NCBI RefSeq assembly: GCF_014192395.1
Contig: NZ_JACHXW010000007.1
Location: 207,828 to 271,827, forward strand
DNA from: Paenibacillus endophyticus
Lineage (GTDB): Bacteria > Bacillota > Bacilli > Paenibacillales > Paenibacillaceae
Length of the DNA: 64,000 nt
Reading direction: 5' to 3'
The notes under the pieces were generated by a model, which was not told where the DNA came from, searched no databases, and worked only from the letters and a program-made list of their open reading frames with translations. The translations under genes and the position numbers were made by a program. How positions within the stretch are numbered: position 1 is the stretch's first letter; every line of letters begins with the position of its first letter. This document shows, piece after piece, positions 16,930 through 26,555 of the stretch.

Positions 16930-18660
16930 CTAATTAATAAAGTGCGTATATTGCATCAAACGCTTGAGCATAACAACGGCTTGCGCACGTGTAGCATTTG
17001 CGGAAGGAACAAACGTCTCCTCCGTCATGCCCGTAATGATGTCGGCCTTAACCGCTTGTGCAACTGCGGATTTCGCCCAGCTGCTGATGGATGCCTGATC
17101 CGTGAATACATCTAATGAACCATCCGGCTCACCCGCAGCATTCAAACTTACACCCGATGCTGTAATCGCTCTTGCGATCATAACAGCCATTTGCTCACGA
17201 GTAATGGTGTCATTAGGCTTAAAGCTATTGTCACTGAAACCATCCACAAGCTTCGCTTTCACAGCCGAGCCAATCGCGCCTGCAAACCAGTCGCTTGATT
17301 TAACGTCGGTGAAATTCGCTGCGGCTGCATCTAACGATAGCCCTAAGGAGCGAACGAGCAACGCCGCGAACTCTGCTCTTGTAATCTGATTATTAGGAGC
17401 AAAGCTGCTGTCCGTTACGCCATTAACGACCAGCTTTGAGGCAAGCAGCTCGATATCTGTTTTGGCCCAATGCGTACTTACATCATTAAAAGATTTTGTT
17501 GAGGAAAGAACAGCGTATACACTGTTGCCGTTGCGTTTAAAGGTTACTTTCGTAGAGCCATCGGCTTGCTTTTCAAACAGAGCTGGAACGAATGAGAACT
17601 TTCCTGTTTGCGGATCATAAAGTACAACAGTCGTGCGCGTACCATCTACTGCATTTGTTAACACCATGCTTCGCTCCACATAGATGGAACCGAATTGATT
17701 AAGCTCAATCGTCTTTCCGTTTCCTGTTGCAGTCACCGTAAACGTAATAGCTTTGCTAAGCTGGGTTGTGGAGATATTGAGCGCGCTTTTCTTGATTTGG
17801 GCATCCAGATCTGCAGCTGCTGCCGCGATGGTTACTTGTATGCTTACATCTTTACTATCGGCTCCCAGGCTTTGCGCGATTGCAGCAAAATCAATAATGC
17901 TTAGCGGTAATGAATACTCTCCATCATTCGTTTGCAGCGAGATAATGGTGTTCGGAGCGCCTGCTGCGGCTGCAGCTAATACGGCTGATGATAGATTAAA
18001 CTGGACCGTCTCACCGGAAGGATTATTGTATGCGATAAAAACAATTGGCGCATCTCCGCGGTTATCTTGTTTTGCCGCTTTAGCAAGAGCGTCCGCCAAT
18101 GCCGCTTCATTTTGCTTTACAACTGTTACGGCATTTCCAGCGGCATCCTTAGAAGGCGCAACTTCATTCTTGCTTGTATCTACCGTTACGGGATCTGCAT
18201 TCGATTTGGGCGGGGTTACGGGTTTGCCGATCGCTCCAGGCGTCTCTATCGTTCCGATAGGCGTACCGCCACCTGGGTTGTTTCCACCGCCCGTACTTGA
18301 GGGATTAACTTTGAAATCCATTGTTGCTACTTGTTCAGCTTGTCCTGCGACAACCCTATAGGTACCCGATGCTTCTCTGCTTGCCAAAGTAAAGGAGCTG
18401 GTAAACTTCCCCTCGCTTACCGGAGCAATCGTGTAGTACACGACGCTGTTTCCCGGACGCAATACTTTAATGATTACCTCATCCAGAGTGGATGTTCCGT
18501 TAATAACAACATTACCGCCTTGTTCTACAGGCTCTATTGCGTTTATTGCAACCGCTGCAGTGCTTGCGAAAGCCGTGACGGGTACAAGCATGAAACAAAG
18601 CATCATGACCAGCATCATATTAAGCTGTCGTAATTTCACTTTTATATTCCTCACCTTCAT
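16930..18660 (-). CDS. Exported cell-wall protein with three C-terminal SLH repeats
   Basis: The 576-residue protein has a signal peptide (LNMMLVMMLCFMLVPVTAFA) and a beta-rich N-terminal part with NGTSTLDEVIIKVLRPG. A glycine/proline linker follows (GGGNNPGGGTPIGTIETPG), then a central alpha/beta region. Three SLH repeats start near residue 400: FNDVSTHWAKTDIELLASK, FTDVKSSDWFAGAIGSAVK and FTDQASISSWAKSAVAQAVK, each with an ITRAEF/TREQM/ATRAQA motif. SLH triads bind pyruvylated secondary wall polymer outside the cell. The start at 18660 (AAGGA upstream) lies 19 nt after the upstream gene, so the two are one operon. Confidence 0.85.
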   Translation of the reverse strand: MKVRNIKVKLRQLNMMLVMMLCFMLVPVTAFASTAAVAINAIEPVEQGGNVVINGTSTLDEVIIKVLRPGNSVVYYTIAPVSEGKFTSSFTLASREASGTYRVVAGQAEQVATMDFKVNPSSTGGGNNPGGGTPIGTIETPGAIGKPVTPPKSNADPVTVDTSKNEVAPSKDAAGNAVTVVKQNEAALADALAKAAKQDNRGDAPIVFIAYNNPSGETVQFNLSSAVLAAAAAGAPNTIISLQTNDGEYSLPLSIIDFAAIAQSLGADSKDVSIQVTIAAAAADLDAQIKKSALNISTTQLSKAITFTVTATGNGKTIELNQFGSIYVERSMVLTNAVDGTRTTVVLYDPQTGKFSFVPALFEKQADGSTKVTFKRNGNSVYAVLSSTKSFNDVSTHWAKTDIELLASKLVVNGVTDSSFAPNNQITRAEFAALLVRSLGLSLDAAAANFTDVKSSDWFAGAIGSAVKAKLVDGFSDNSFKPNDTITREQMAVMIARAITASGVSLNAAGEPDGSLDVFTDQASISSWAKSAVAQAVKADIITGMTEETFVPSANATRAQAVVMLKRLMQYTHFIN

Positions 18661-18679
18661 ATAATTCCTTAATTTACTA

Positions 18680-20941
18680 CTATTCCGGACTATTATTGTT
18701 ATGGTTTTCACTTAAAAGCAGAGCTTGATCGAATTCGCTTTGCGTCTTTACGGTAGCTAGATTCAATCCTACATCGGCCGGGTCATTGCTGTATTTGCTA
18801 ACAATATACGCTTTGACGGTGTAGTTAGCATTTGTCGCTGCATCGCTAACATTGAAGTTCGCCGAATAGGTGCCTGTTCCTACTTTCAGATCAGCAGCAA
18901 CGATGCTTACTGGCGTTGTTCCATCAAACAACTGGAAAACAACCGATTGATTGCCTCTTTGATTCGTATTGTTATTACTCTCGCGTGTGAGTGGATTTGA
19001 ATGGTTGCTTTGATTAGCATGATCGCGTGCGAGCACATTAATCTTCGCAGTAATTCCATTTACGGGAGTAACAACTGGTGCAGTCATGTAAAATAGTTCG
19101 GTGGATTTCATGGCATAACCCTCAATATATTTACTGCTGTATCCGTTCGCGTTGATAGTGATGGAGTATTGGTGCCCTTCTAGAAAAACGCCTTTCTGAA
19201 TTGTAAGCTTCCCTTTCGACAGGGAGTATTCAGAGCTCGTAAGTTCTCTAGTAACTTCGTTGTAATCATCATACACTTCGATGCTGGTTACTTGATCTCG
19301 CCAGCTTGCATTATCTTCGAATAAAAATTCAGTTGCTGTGTTGCTCAGGAAAGAACCCCTAAAATCAGGTGTGTTATTTGCAATCATATGATTAATTTCA
19401 ATGTTTGTTTGGTATTTATATTCGTCGCCTACAATGTTTGCCTCTATCTTTACCTGAATGGTCCCCGCTGTTATAGGGTTCTCAAGAATAATTTTCATTT
19501 CATTGTTTTGAAGCAAAACAATGTCATTCGGACCAAGATCAGCAAAAGTAGCACCTTGATCCAACGAAACTTGAATCGATTCTTTTAAATGCGAACCCAT
19601 TTCATCACTTGTTAGATCTACTAAGTTACCGTAGCTATTCAGCCCTAAGCTTATCATCCGGCCATCATAAGATAAATAGCCATGATTCAAGTCCATTAAT
19701 TCACTCGTTTCAAACCATTCAGTCCTCACCGTAAAATAATTAGCCTTATTTCCACTCATATCGGTAATTCCATTCATACCATAGAAATGAAAATATCTAT
19801 AATTTCCTGGTGGCTGTGTCACGAAATGAAGGTTAATGGTGCTACCCGATACGGTTACTTCAACATCATCAGCAAGGCCCGAGTAAGACTGTCCAGTTTC
19901 ACTGTTATACATTTCTGTGTTCTGTTTAAATGTTGCAATAGCCTCCGAATCCATTTGGATATCCTCATCAAAATGCAAGTTCAAGTCTTTAAGACCATTT
20001 GAGAAATAATAGTTCACAAATTGAGGAGGTGTTGTATCTCCCGGATTAGGATCCTCTACGCCCGCGTTTGCCTTAATATAAGCTGTCACTCTTGTATCCG
20101 TCTGCACATTGCCATCAGCATCTCGAACAGCATAACCGTTAATGAAAACTTGGTTGGATTCTCCTTTAATCGCTTCCGCCAAATGAATATGCAGCTTACC
20201 TGAAACAACCGTAGCCGTATCCTGCTCCGTTAACTGGATTGGATTTCTTTGGGGATCCCTTGAAATACTAATATATTGTTTAAGATAGCTTTCATTTTCG
20301 GCATCATTGGCAACCACTTCACTAAGACCTTTAAGATAAATTCCATTTTCAGCATTATCGAAAACTTCTTCATTGAAAGTAATCACGATATCATGATTAT
20401 CAGCACTAACTTCTGCGCTCTGTATGACTGGCGGGCTTACTTGAAGATTCATCTCTTCGTTCAGGTTTCCAGACTCGTCCTTTAGCGTACCCGCTGCAAT
20501 CTTAATTACCGTATTAGACCCAACTATAATTTTCATATTTTGATAGTAATGCAAATAGATCTGATTCCCATTATATATATAGGCTTCACTCTCTTGCATT
20601 TGGAAAGGTGTGAAATTCACGCCATCGTTCGATATGCTGATATTATTCTTCAGAAATGCTGCAACTTCTTCATAACTTGAATTTTCTGGTGCATTAATAT
20701 CAAAATATTCATTAAAATTTAAATATACTTGACTTCCTGACGAGGATCCCGCCCCAACAAAAGCAGGAGGTGTCGTATCCGACGCTTCAAGCGGCACAAA
20801 GCTAACCTCTCCTCCAACTGGTGCTGCATAACCTGCTACAGGTGCTGCGCTTAGAACCGCCGCCGCTGTCAGCGTAACCGCCATCCATTGCGAAACCTTT
20901 CTTTTCAATTGCGTCTTGCCTTTTTTGTTTCTTTTAATCAT
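18680..20941 (-). CDS. Large exported beta-sandwich repeat protein (SwmB-like domains)
   Basis: The 753-residue protein has a twin lysine N-terminus and signal peptide (WMAVTLTAAAVLSAAPVAGY, cut after AAP.AGYAA). It then has repeated units opening DTTPPAFVGAGSSSGSQVYL and DTTPPQFVNYYFSNGLKDLN, with internal ITFNEEVFDN and LHFDEDIQMD stretches. These match SwmB/Ig-like repeats of bacterial surface proteins, which carry adhesion or structural roles. It has no SLH or LPXTG anchor, but the SLH gene follows 19 nt downstream and may anchor it. Its promoter holds one copy of the 29-nt shared element (21002-21030). Confidence 0.75.
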   Translation of the reverse strand: MIKRNKKGKTQLKRKVSQWMAVTLTAAAVLSAAPVAGYAAPVGGEVSFVPLEASDTTPPAFVGAGSSSGSQVYLNFNEYFDINAPENSSYEEVAAFLKNNISISNDGVNFTPFQMQESEAYIYNGNQIYLHYYQNMKIIVGSNTVIKIAAGTLKDESGNLNEEMNLQVSPPVIQSAEVSADNHDIVITFNEEVFDNAENGIYLKGLSEVVANDAENESYLKQYISISRDPQRNPIQLTEQDTATVVSGKLHIHLAEAIKGESNQVFINGYAVRDADGNVQTDTRVTAYIKANAGVEDPNPGDTTPPQFVNYYFSNGLKDLNLHFDEDIQMDSEAIATFKQNTEMYNSETGQSYSGLADDVEVTVSGSTINLHFVTQPPGNYRYFHFYGMNGITDMSGNKANYFTVRTEWFETSELMDLNHGYLSYDGRMISLGLNSYGNLVDLTSDEMGSHLKESIQVSLDQGATFADLGPNDIVLLQNNEMKIILENPITAGTIQVKIEANIVGDEYKYQTNIEINHMIANNTPDFRGSFLSNTATEFLFEDNASWRDQVTSIEVYDDYNEVTRELTSSEYSLSKGKLTIQKGVFLEGHQYSITINANGYSSKYIEGYAMKSTELFYMTAPVVTPVNGITAKINVLARDHANQSNHSNPLTRESNNNTNQRGNQSVVFQLFDGTTPVSIVAADLKVGTGTYSANFNVSDAATNANYTVKAYIVSKYSNDPADVGLNLATVKTQSEFDQALLLSENHNNNSPE

Positions 20942-20988
20942 TTGAATTTTTCACTCCCACTTCAATAATTTAACCTACTAAAGTCTAG

Positions 20989-21030
20989 TGTATATGAGAC
21001 CAATGACGGGGAAATGACAAACCTCGACAA
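20989..21030 (-). promoter_or_regulatory. Shared 29-nt regulon element and -10, copy B (large exported protein)
   Basis: On the minus strand the element reads TTGTCGAGG, TTTGTCATTT, then CCCCGTCATT without gaps. Seven nt later comes TATACA (20994-20989). GTC half sites are 10 and 11 nt apart. The same 29 nt, with four or fewer changes, precede the kinase HK1 (24085) and the SLH lipoprotein (30548). No good -35 is present, which fits an activator-dependent promoter. Confidence 0.8.
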
Positions 21031-21066
21031 GAAAAAAGAATTCCGCTATCGCGAAACTCTTTTTTC
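21031..21066 (-). terminator. Terminator of the response regulator gene
   Basis: The minus strand reads GAGTTTCGC, a 4-nt loop, then GCGGAATTC and CTTTTTTC-type T-run. It separates the two-component operon from the downstream surface-protein operon, so that operon needs its own promoter. Confidence 0.65.
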
Positions 21067-21076
21067 TGACAAATTA

Positions 21077-22213
21077 TTATGATTTTAGTCCCAATAACAA
21101 CTGACTGTATAAGTCCGAGGCCTCAGAAGAAGGCTTTATGCCGATTTCTCTATGTAGGACTTCCACAAACTGAGCATAATTTTTCACAATTGCTTCTTTA
21201 TTTTCTTGCAGCGCCCACGCCTTCATGAGCAGCATGAAGGATTCTTCATCAATTTCGTTTTGCGTCATTAGTTTTAACAATAATCGAATCGACGTGTTGA
21301 TTTCTCCGACTTGCATCAGCGCAATGGATAACCGCTGCGTAAAAGCGTTGTACATTAACGTTAACCGCTCCACCTCATTCCATGCCCATGGAAAGGCACG
21401 CTCTCCGAACAAATGACCGGTGTATTGCTGCTCCAGCTCAATAGCCTGCTGAATATTGGATTCATTAATGGTTGCCAGTAGCCTGCAGCCTTCTTCAAAG
21501 CTTAAAAAATCAACATGAACCTGACTAAGGCTGAAAGCATAATGGTTGCTCTCCGAGTGCAGGTTTTCCTTCAAGCCGTAAGCCTCCAAAACTTTTCGAA
21601 GCTGATAAACTGTCGTATTCAAATACGTTTCAGCATTTTTTTGGGCCATGCCGCCGAACAAATCTTCAATGATTTTGGACCGGGACACCAGCCTGCCTTT
21701 ATGTAATAGCAAATAACCCATAAGCTCCGCGCTTTTGCTCGATTTCCATTTGACCCTGACGCCATTAACGCTCTGAATATCAATACCGCCTAAACAGAGC
21801 AGAGTGGCCGCCTCTTCATCCGGTTTCCGAATCGACTGTAATAAACGCTCCGAACGTTTCTCTGCGAGCGCTTTTTGGACCGTTTTTTGAAGCCTCTCCT
21901 GCACAACGGGCTTTACGATATAGTCAAATGCGTCCACATCGAAGGCAAACACAGCATATTCCTTATGTGATGTAATGAATACGATCTTCGTTTGTCGTCC
22001 GCTCTCCCGTATTCGCTCCGCGAACTCCACTCCGTTCTCCCTCGGCATACTGATATCCAAAAATACCAGGTCTACCTCATAATGATTGAGGTAGGAGAAA
22101 GCAGATTCCGTTTCTTGGAATACACCGACGATCTCCACCTCCGCAATTTTGCCGAGCATCCGTTTCATAATTAAGTGCATCGCCTTCTCGTCATCAATGA
22201 GCAAGACTTTCAT
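21077..22213 (-). CDS. Response regulator with receiver, winged helix and BTAD (SARP-like) domains, RR1
   Basis: The 378-residue protein has a receiver domain (LLIDDEKAMHLIMKRM; phospho-acceptor Asp54 in VFLDISMPREN; Lys near 105 in YIVKPV). An OmpR/SARP-type winged helix follows, about residues 140-230 (SKSAELMGYLLLHKGRLVSR, NTTVYQLRKVLEAYG), then a helical bacterial transcriptional activation domain (HVDFLSFEEGCRLLATINES to the end). BTAD proteins such as AfsR and DnrI bind direct repeats near -10 as activators. The kinase gene HK1 ends 12 nt upstream, so the pair is one operon. The 29-nt element upstream of HK1 and two surface genes is the likely target. RR2 at 33353 is a paralogue. Confidence 0.88.
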   Translation of the reverse strand: MKVLLIDDEKAMHLIMKRMLGKIAEVEIVGVFQETESAFSYLNHYEVDLVFLDISMPRENGVEFAERIRESGRQTKIVFITSHKEYAVFAFDVDAFDYIVKPVVQERLQKTVQKALAEKRSERLLQSIRKPDEEAATLLCLGGIDIQSVNGVRVKWKSSKSAELMGYLLLHKGRLVSRSKIIEDLFGGMAQKNAETYLNTTVYQLRKVLEAYGLKENLHSESNHYAFSLSQVHVDFLSFEEGCRLLATINESNIQQAIELEQQYTGHLFGERAFPWAWNEVERLTLMYNAFTQRLSIALMQVGEINTSIRLLLKLMTQNEIDEESFMLLMKAWALQENKEAIVKNYAQFVEVLHREIGIKPSSEASDLYSQLLLGLKS

Positions 22214-22225
22214 GGTACTCCCCCT

Positions 22226-24010
22226 TTATGCTAGGTAGCGGCTTGATGATTCAGATGGAGGAATAGGAATCGTGAAATAAAAGGTGCTTCCCTGCGACGG
22301 CTTGCTTTCAAACCAGATTTCCCCGCCATTTAACTGAACGAATTCCTTGCATAAGGTGAGCCCGAGCCCTACGCCGCGTTCTCCAGCCGTTCCTGCCAAT
22401 GAGCTCGGGTAGGCTTCTTGCAGAAGCTTATCCGCTTGGTCATTGGGTATGCCTAAGCCTGTGTCATTGACAGATACCGTTACTTTATTGCTGCTGATTT
22501 CCGCTTTTATCCGAATGCTCCCATCGAAGTCTGTGAACTTAATCGCATTGGATAGCAAATTACGAATAATAAGATCGAGCATTTCCTTGTCCGCATAGAC
22601 AAATACGCCTTTCGGTATGTCTGTATAGATGTGAATCCGCTTCGCCTCGCTCCTAACGCTAAGCAAGCGCATATTGCTCTGAATCGCATGCAGCAGGTCT
22701 CGCTCCACAGGACGGAATACCATGCCTCCTCTTTGGCTCCGAAACCAATCAAGCAGGCTTTCCACGAGGTCAAAGGTGTTCTTGATTTGCTGACCCATTT
22801 CATTCAGCAGCTCATCGTGGCTTTCTCCTTGATCCTGCATTTCCTCTTCTATTAACTCCATGAGGTTAATGAGAACGGCTAGCGGATCACGTATATCATG
22901 GGCGACAACGTTAAACATCTTATCTTTGAACGTATTCAGCTCGCTAAGCTGTCTTGCATTCTCAAGCAGCTTCTGCTCCGACCGCACGGATTCCGTCACA
23001 TCGATTAGCAGAATCATTTTGCCAACAGGCTTCCTGCGGCTATTGTTGACATATGACATATGAATATTAAAGAACAGCTCATCCAAGTGTCCGGAAATCT
23101 GCGTGTGGCTTGCATGAAAAGGCAGATGGACTACCCTCTCAAGCAATAAAGGATATTCCGAGAAAATGGCTGCGGCCGGCTGTCCAATCTTTTTTTTGCT
23201 CAAGCTTTGGATTGTTTCAGCTGCGGATTGGTTAAAGCTCATTAGGCTGTTATCCATATCGAGGACGATAACGGCATCCTGCATGGATTCGAACATTTTC
23301 TGATGCGCGAGCGGCGCCAGCCTGAGCATATTGAATTGATAGATTCCCCACATATAGAAAATACCCGAGAATACAAAGCCAAATGGGGAAATGTCAATGG
23401 GCATGTACACTATATCGCTTACATAAATCAGAGCAAATCCAAAAGGCCCCCAAGAGCCAATAATCATCAAGGCGACTTGTTTTTTTATGCGCGGCGTTTC
23501 TTTCAGGAACATTCGGACCAGCATGACCGTGCCAATAACAAAGAAAACGTAAGAATAATAAACATGCGTATAGTATAGAGGTCCCTTCTCCAACACGAGC
23601 ACAGGGAATCCTTCTGAATAATCGAGTGTCATACTTTTATAGAATAGATGATGTAATTCATTCGTGTGGTGGGCAATAAACGTAATCATTGGGACGGACA
23701 TAAGCGCGGCCACGACCCGTTTGTTAACGAGCGCTTGGCGCCCCGTGTACTGGAGAACCATGATGAACCAAAAGAGCGTGCCGAAGGGTATGCCCATGTA
23801 TTCCAGCCTAAGCCAGAATCGAATGTGATCGAGCGAGGTACTGACAATCTCAAAAGCATATCCGAACGTGTAAAAGACGCCCGTAAGCATTCCCAAGCCG
23901 TAGCTCACGGAAATGGGAAGATCTCTTCTTTTCCAGCAAAGGTAGCAAATGATTATAGCGCAGCAGGCCGCTGCCATCAGAAAGACCGATAAATATATAT
24001 TGTAGCTCAT
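22226..24010 (-). CDS. 7TM sensor histidine kinase with PAS domain, HK1
   Basis: The 594-residue protein has seven hydrophobic helices in the first 220 residues (7TM histidine kinase N-terminal region: YIYLSVFLMAAACCAIIICY-like start, then MGIPFGTLFWFIMVLQYTG). A PAS domain lies near 235-350, and a HisKA box follows (FNVVAHDIRDPLAVLINLME, His about 380). The ATPase has N-box RNLLSNAIKF, G1 DTGLGIPNDQ and G2 GERGVGLGLTLC. It probably senses a membrane-soluble or envelope signal and phosphorylates RR1, coded 12 nt downstream. HK2 at 34468 shares the architecture. Confidence 0.9.
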   Translation of the reverse strand: MSYNIYLSVFLMAAACCAIIICYLCWKRRDLPISVSYGLGMLTGVFYTFGYAFEIVSTSLDHIRFWLRLEYMGIPFGTLFWFIMVLQYTGRQALVNKRVVAALMSVPMITFIAHHTNELHHLFYKSMTLDYSEGFPVLVLEKGPLYYTHVYYSYVFFVIGTVMLVRMFLKETPRIKKQVALMIIGSWGPFGFALIYVSDIVYMPIDISPFGFVFSGIFYMWGIYQFNMLRLAPLAHQKMFESMQDAVIVLDMDNSLMSFNQSAAETIQSLSKKKIGQPAAAIFSEYPLLLERVVHLPFHASHTQISGHLDELFFNIHMSYVNNSRRKPVGKMILLIDVTESVRSEQKLLENARQLSELNTFKDKMFNVVAHDIRDPLAVLINLMELIEEEMQDQGESHDELLNEMGQQIKNTFDLVESLLDWFRSQRGGMVFRPVERDLLHAIQSNMRLLSVRSEAKRIHIYTDIPKGVFVYADKEMLDLIIRNLLSNAIKFTDFDGSIRIKAEISSNKVTVSVNDTGLGIPNDQADKLLQEAYPSSLAGTAGERGVGLGLTLCKEFVQLNGGEIWFESKPSQGSTFYFTIPIPPSESSSRYLA

Positions 24011-24069
24011 AAAGGGCTATCCCCCACGCTGGATATGGTCTTCTATTAAAACGGTATATTGTTCATTTA

Positions 24070-24113
24070 AGTATATCACTTTTAAATGACGTAAAAATGA
24101 CAAACTTCGACAA
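24070..24113 (-). promoter_or_regulatory. Shared 29-nt regulon element and -10, copy C (HK1-RR1 operon)
   Basis: The minus strand reads TTGTCGAAG, TTTGTCATTT, then TTACGTCATT without gaps, at 24113-24085. GATATA (7-nt spacing) or TATACT (9-nt spacing) follows as -10. The kinase ATG is about 60 nt downstream, which implies autoregulation of the two-component system. Confidence 0.75.
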
Positions 24114-24209
24114 GATTTGCAAGCAAGGTTTGAAAAGTGAGCCAATTGTGTGAGACAATCATTTCGTTCAGTAAAGACCACGCTCACAGTACAGAGGAGG
24201 AGTTTCATA

Positions 24210-25127
24210 ATGAGAACGATAAAGCTTGGAACAAGCACGCTAGACGTACCCGTTGTTGCGGTAGGCTGCATGCGGATCAACTCACTCGATAAAACCGAGG
24301 CCGAGCGCTTTGTCCAAACGGCACTTGAGGAAGGCGCTAATTTCTTCGAGCATGCCGATATTTACGGCGGCGGCGCGTGCGAGGAAATTTTTGCGGAAGC
24401 GGTCCATATGAGCGCAAGCGTACGTGAAAACCTGATTTTGCAATCCAAGTGCGGAATCCGCCCAGGAATGTTCGACTTCTCCAAAGAGCATATTTTGAAT
24501 TCTGTTGATGGCATTCTGAAACGATTGAATACGGAATATTTGGATGTCCTTCTGCTCCACCGTCCGGATACATTAGTTGAGCCAGAAGAGGTAGCGGAAG
24601 CCTTCGATCAATTGGAGAGCTCAGGCAAAGTACGTCACTTCGGTGTATCCAACCAAAACCCGATGCAGATCCAGCTTCTCAAAAAATCGGTCAAACAGCC
24701 GCTAGTCGCCAACCAGCTTCAACTGAGCATTACCAATACGACGATGATTTCTGCCGGGTTTAACGTGAATATGGAGAATGATCCTGCTGTAAACCGCGAT
24801 GGCAGCATATTGGACTTCTGTCGATTAAACGATATGACTATTCAGCCTTGGTCACCGTTCCAATACGGCTTCTTCGAAGGTGTTTTCCTTGGCAATGAGA
24901 AGTTCCCTGAGTTAAATGCAAAAATCGATGAGGTTGCAGCCAAATACGAGGTAAGCAATACGACGATTGCCGTTGCTTGGCTTCTGCGCCATCCTGCTCG
25001 CATGCAGCCGGTCATTGGCACAATGAACATAGAGCGGTTGAAGGACTGCTGCAAAGCTAGCGAGATCTACCTAACCCGCGAGGAATGGTATGGTATTTAT
25101 CGCGCAGCCGGCAACGTGCTGCCATAA
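24210..25127 (+). CDS. Aldo/keto reductase (YcsN/YdhF type)
   Basis: The 305-residue NADPH-dependent TIM-barrel reductase starts at ATG 24210 after GAGGAGG. The catalytic set is visible: Asp and Tyr in EHADIYGGGACEE, Lys in LILQSKCGIRPG, and His in VLLLHRPDTLVEPEEVAEAF. Cofactor-binding loops are GVSNQNPMQI and QPVIGTMNIERLKDCCKA. It reduces small aldehydes or ketones; the natural substrate is unknown. It stands alone with a terminator, divergent from HK1. Confidence 0.92.
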   Translation: MRTIKLGTSTLDVPVVAVGCMRINSLDKTEAERFVQTALEEGANFFEHADIYGGGACEEIFAEAVHMSASVRENLILQSKCGIRPGMFDFSKEHILNSVDGILKRLNTEYLDVLLLHRPDTLVEPEEVAEAFDQLESSGKVRHFGVSNQNPMQIQLLKKSVKQPLVANQLQLSITNTTMISAGFNVNMENDPAVNRDGSILDFCRLNDMTIQPWSPFQYGFFEGVFLGNEKFPELNAKIDEVAAKYEVSNTTIAVAWLLRHPARMQPVIGTMNIERLKDCCKASEIYLTREEWYGIYRAAGNVLP

Positions 25128-25140
25128 TGCCCATAAAGTC

Positions 25141-25178
25141 AAAACAGCCTCCTGTCTTCTTGGACAGGAGGCTGTTTT
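25141..25178. terminator. Bidirectional terminator
   Basis: A 16-bp perfect stem, AAAACAGCCTCCTGTC against its complement, with a 6-nt loop, lies between convergent genes. Confidence 0.93.
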
Positions 25179-25180
25179 GT

Positions 25181-26383
25181 TTAATTTATCGGTGCTGGCA
25201 CTGCCGAAGCACGGGATGCCTCGACCGATGCCTTCCCTTTTTTGAACCCTGAAGCAAGCAGCAGTAAGAGAAACGCTCCGCCGATGCTCCATACAATCGC
25301 TGCATTCGATGCAGCCGCCTTCAGCCCGCTGAAGTACATGACCTCTCTCAGGCCATCCGCAACAAATCGAAGCGGTGTCCATGAATAGATCCAATCCCGC
25401 GTCGTTTGGGTTAGGAATTCAGGCGCAGCGTTCAGGATCGGCATCGAGAAGAACATCAGCAGCACCATGATCGCCATCGCCGGGAATCCAATCCAATTGA
25501 GCAATGCAGACTGAATCAAGAAATACATCGATCCAGCCAGCCATAGAAACAACCAGGTTTCCGACGCGTGAGCCAGCTCCATCCCGTACCACGAAGATGC
25601 CATCCATATAAGGAAGCCGGAAGCCGCTCCTATCATAATGACCCCCGTACCGAGCTGCGCCAGAATGCTCGCCCAGCTATTCGCCCCAGCCTTCCTTGCA
25701 TTCCCTCTAGCGAGGAACAGGATTACGGCTGCAATCAGGCTTCCCATCCACATGATCTGCGTCAATAAGCCTGGCGCATTTCCTGAGGCATTGTTCGCTC
25801 CGACGGCATGAACAGCCTCTTCCTGTACCTGAATAGGCGATAACAAAGCTTGAGCGACAGCAATCGACAATTGTTCTGTCTGGCTGCCTATTTGTGATAG
25901 CATCGACCTGGCAAGCTCTGCATTGACCATCCGCATAGCTTGGCCCAGCCCTTGCTTCACGACAGTAGCTGCCTGAGTATTGAGCCCGTCATTGCTTATC
26001 ATGCTTACGGAAGCTTGAACCGGCTGTGCGCTCATTAACGATGAGACATTCGCGCTTAGATCGGCAGGCAACACTAACGCACCATAATATTTGCCTTCGT
26101 CTAAAGCTTCGCGTGCAGCTGCTTCTGTTTCAATTACAGTAAACGTGAACGGCATCTGCTCATTAGCAAGCAGCATCTGCTTTATCATTTCTCCCACTGC
26201 GACTGCTTTACCTTTCGCTGTCTGAGCAGGCTGATCAGCAACGACTAGCGCTACAGGCAGATGCTGAGGCTTCATGCCCAGCACAGATCCCATCATTGCC
26301 GCGCCGAATACGATCAGAACGACAAAAACACCAACAAACCCAATCCAAGTTATCTTTTGCTTAAACAATGTCATCCTATACAT
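25181..26383 (-). CDS. YhgE/Pip-like ABC-2 family membrane protein (DUF3533)
   Basis: The 400-residue protein has one N-terminal helix (WIGFVGVFVVLIVFGAAMMG) and a large extracytoplasmic loop of about 180 residues containing ALVVADQPAQTAKGKAVAVG and EGKYYGALVLPADLSANVSS. Five more helices follow in the C-terminal half. This is the plan of YhgE/Pip and DUF3533 proteins (SNG1-like), related to ABC-2 permeases but coded without an ATPase. These are often involved in resistance or export and controlled by TetR regulators. The divergent TetR gene supports that. Two in-frame ATGs (26383, 26374) lie close to GAGGAG, and the second has more plausible spacing. Confidence 0.8.
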   Translation of the reverse strand: MYRMTLFKQKITWIGFVGVFVVLIVFGAAMMGSVLGMKPQHLPVALVVADQPAQTAKGKAVAVGEMIKQMLLANEQMPFTFTVIETEAAAREALDEGKYYGALVLPADLSANVSSLMSAQPVQASVSMISNDGLNTQAATVVKQGLGQAMRMVNAELARSMLSQIGSQTEQLSIAVAQALLSPIQVQEEAVHAVGANNASGNAPGLLTQIMWMGSLIAAVILFLARGNARKAGANSWASILAQLGTGVIMIGAASGFLIWMASSWYGMELAHASETWLFLWLAGSMYFLIQSALLNWIGFPAMAIMVLLMFFSMPILNAAPEFLTQTTRDWIYSWTPLRFVADGLREVMYFSGLKAAASNAAIVWSIGGAFLLLLLASGFKKGKASVEASRASAVPAPIN

Positions 26384-26430
26384 TCACTCCTCTATTTTAA
26401 TGGACATTCTGTTGATTAAAGGTCACAATG

Positions 26431-26444
26431 CTTATTATAATAAG
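26431..26444. promoter_or_regulatory. Candidate TetR operator
   Basis: CTTATTATAATAAG is a perfect 14-bp palindrome in the 172-nt region between the divergent TetR and YhgE/Pip genes. It includes TATAAT-like sequence for one of the promoters, so a bound repressor would block it. Confidence 0.55.
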
Positions 26445-26555
26445 TAGCAGTGAAAGTACAATAATCAGTTCTTCCCGTACTGTTTATTACTCAGCAGTTC
26501 AAGGATAGAGTGTTGATTTTCTCATAAAATAGTGACGAGGAGGTGACAGGATTAG

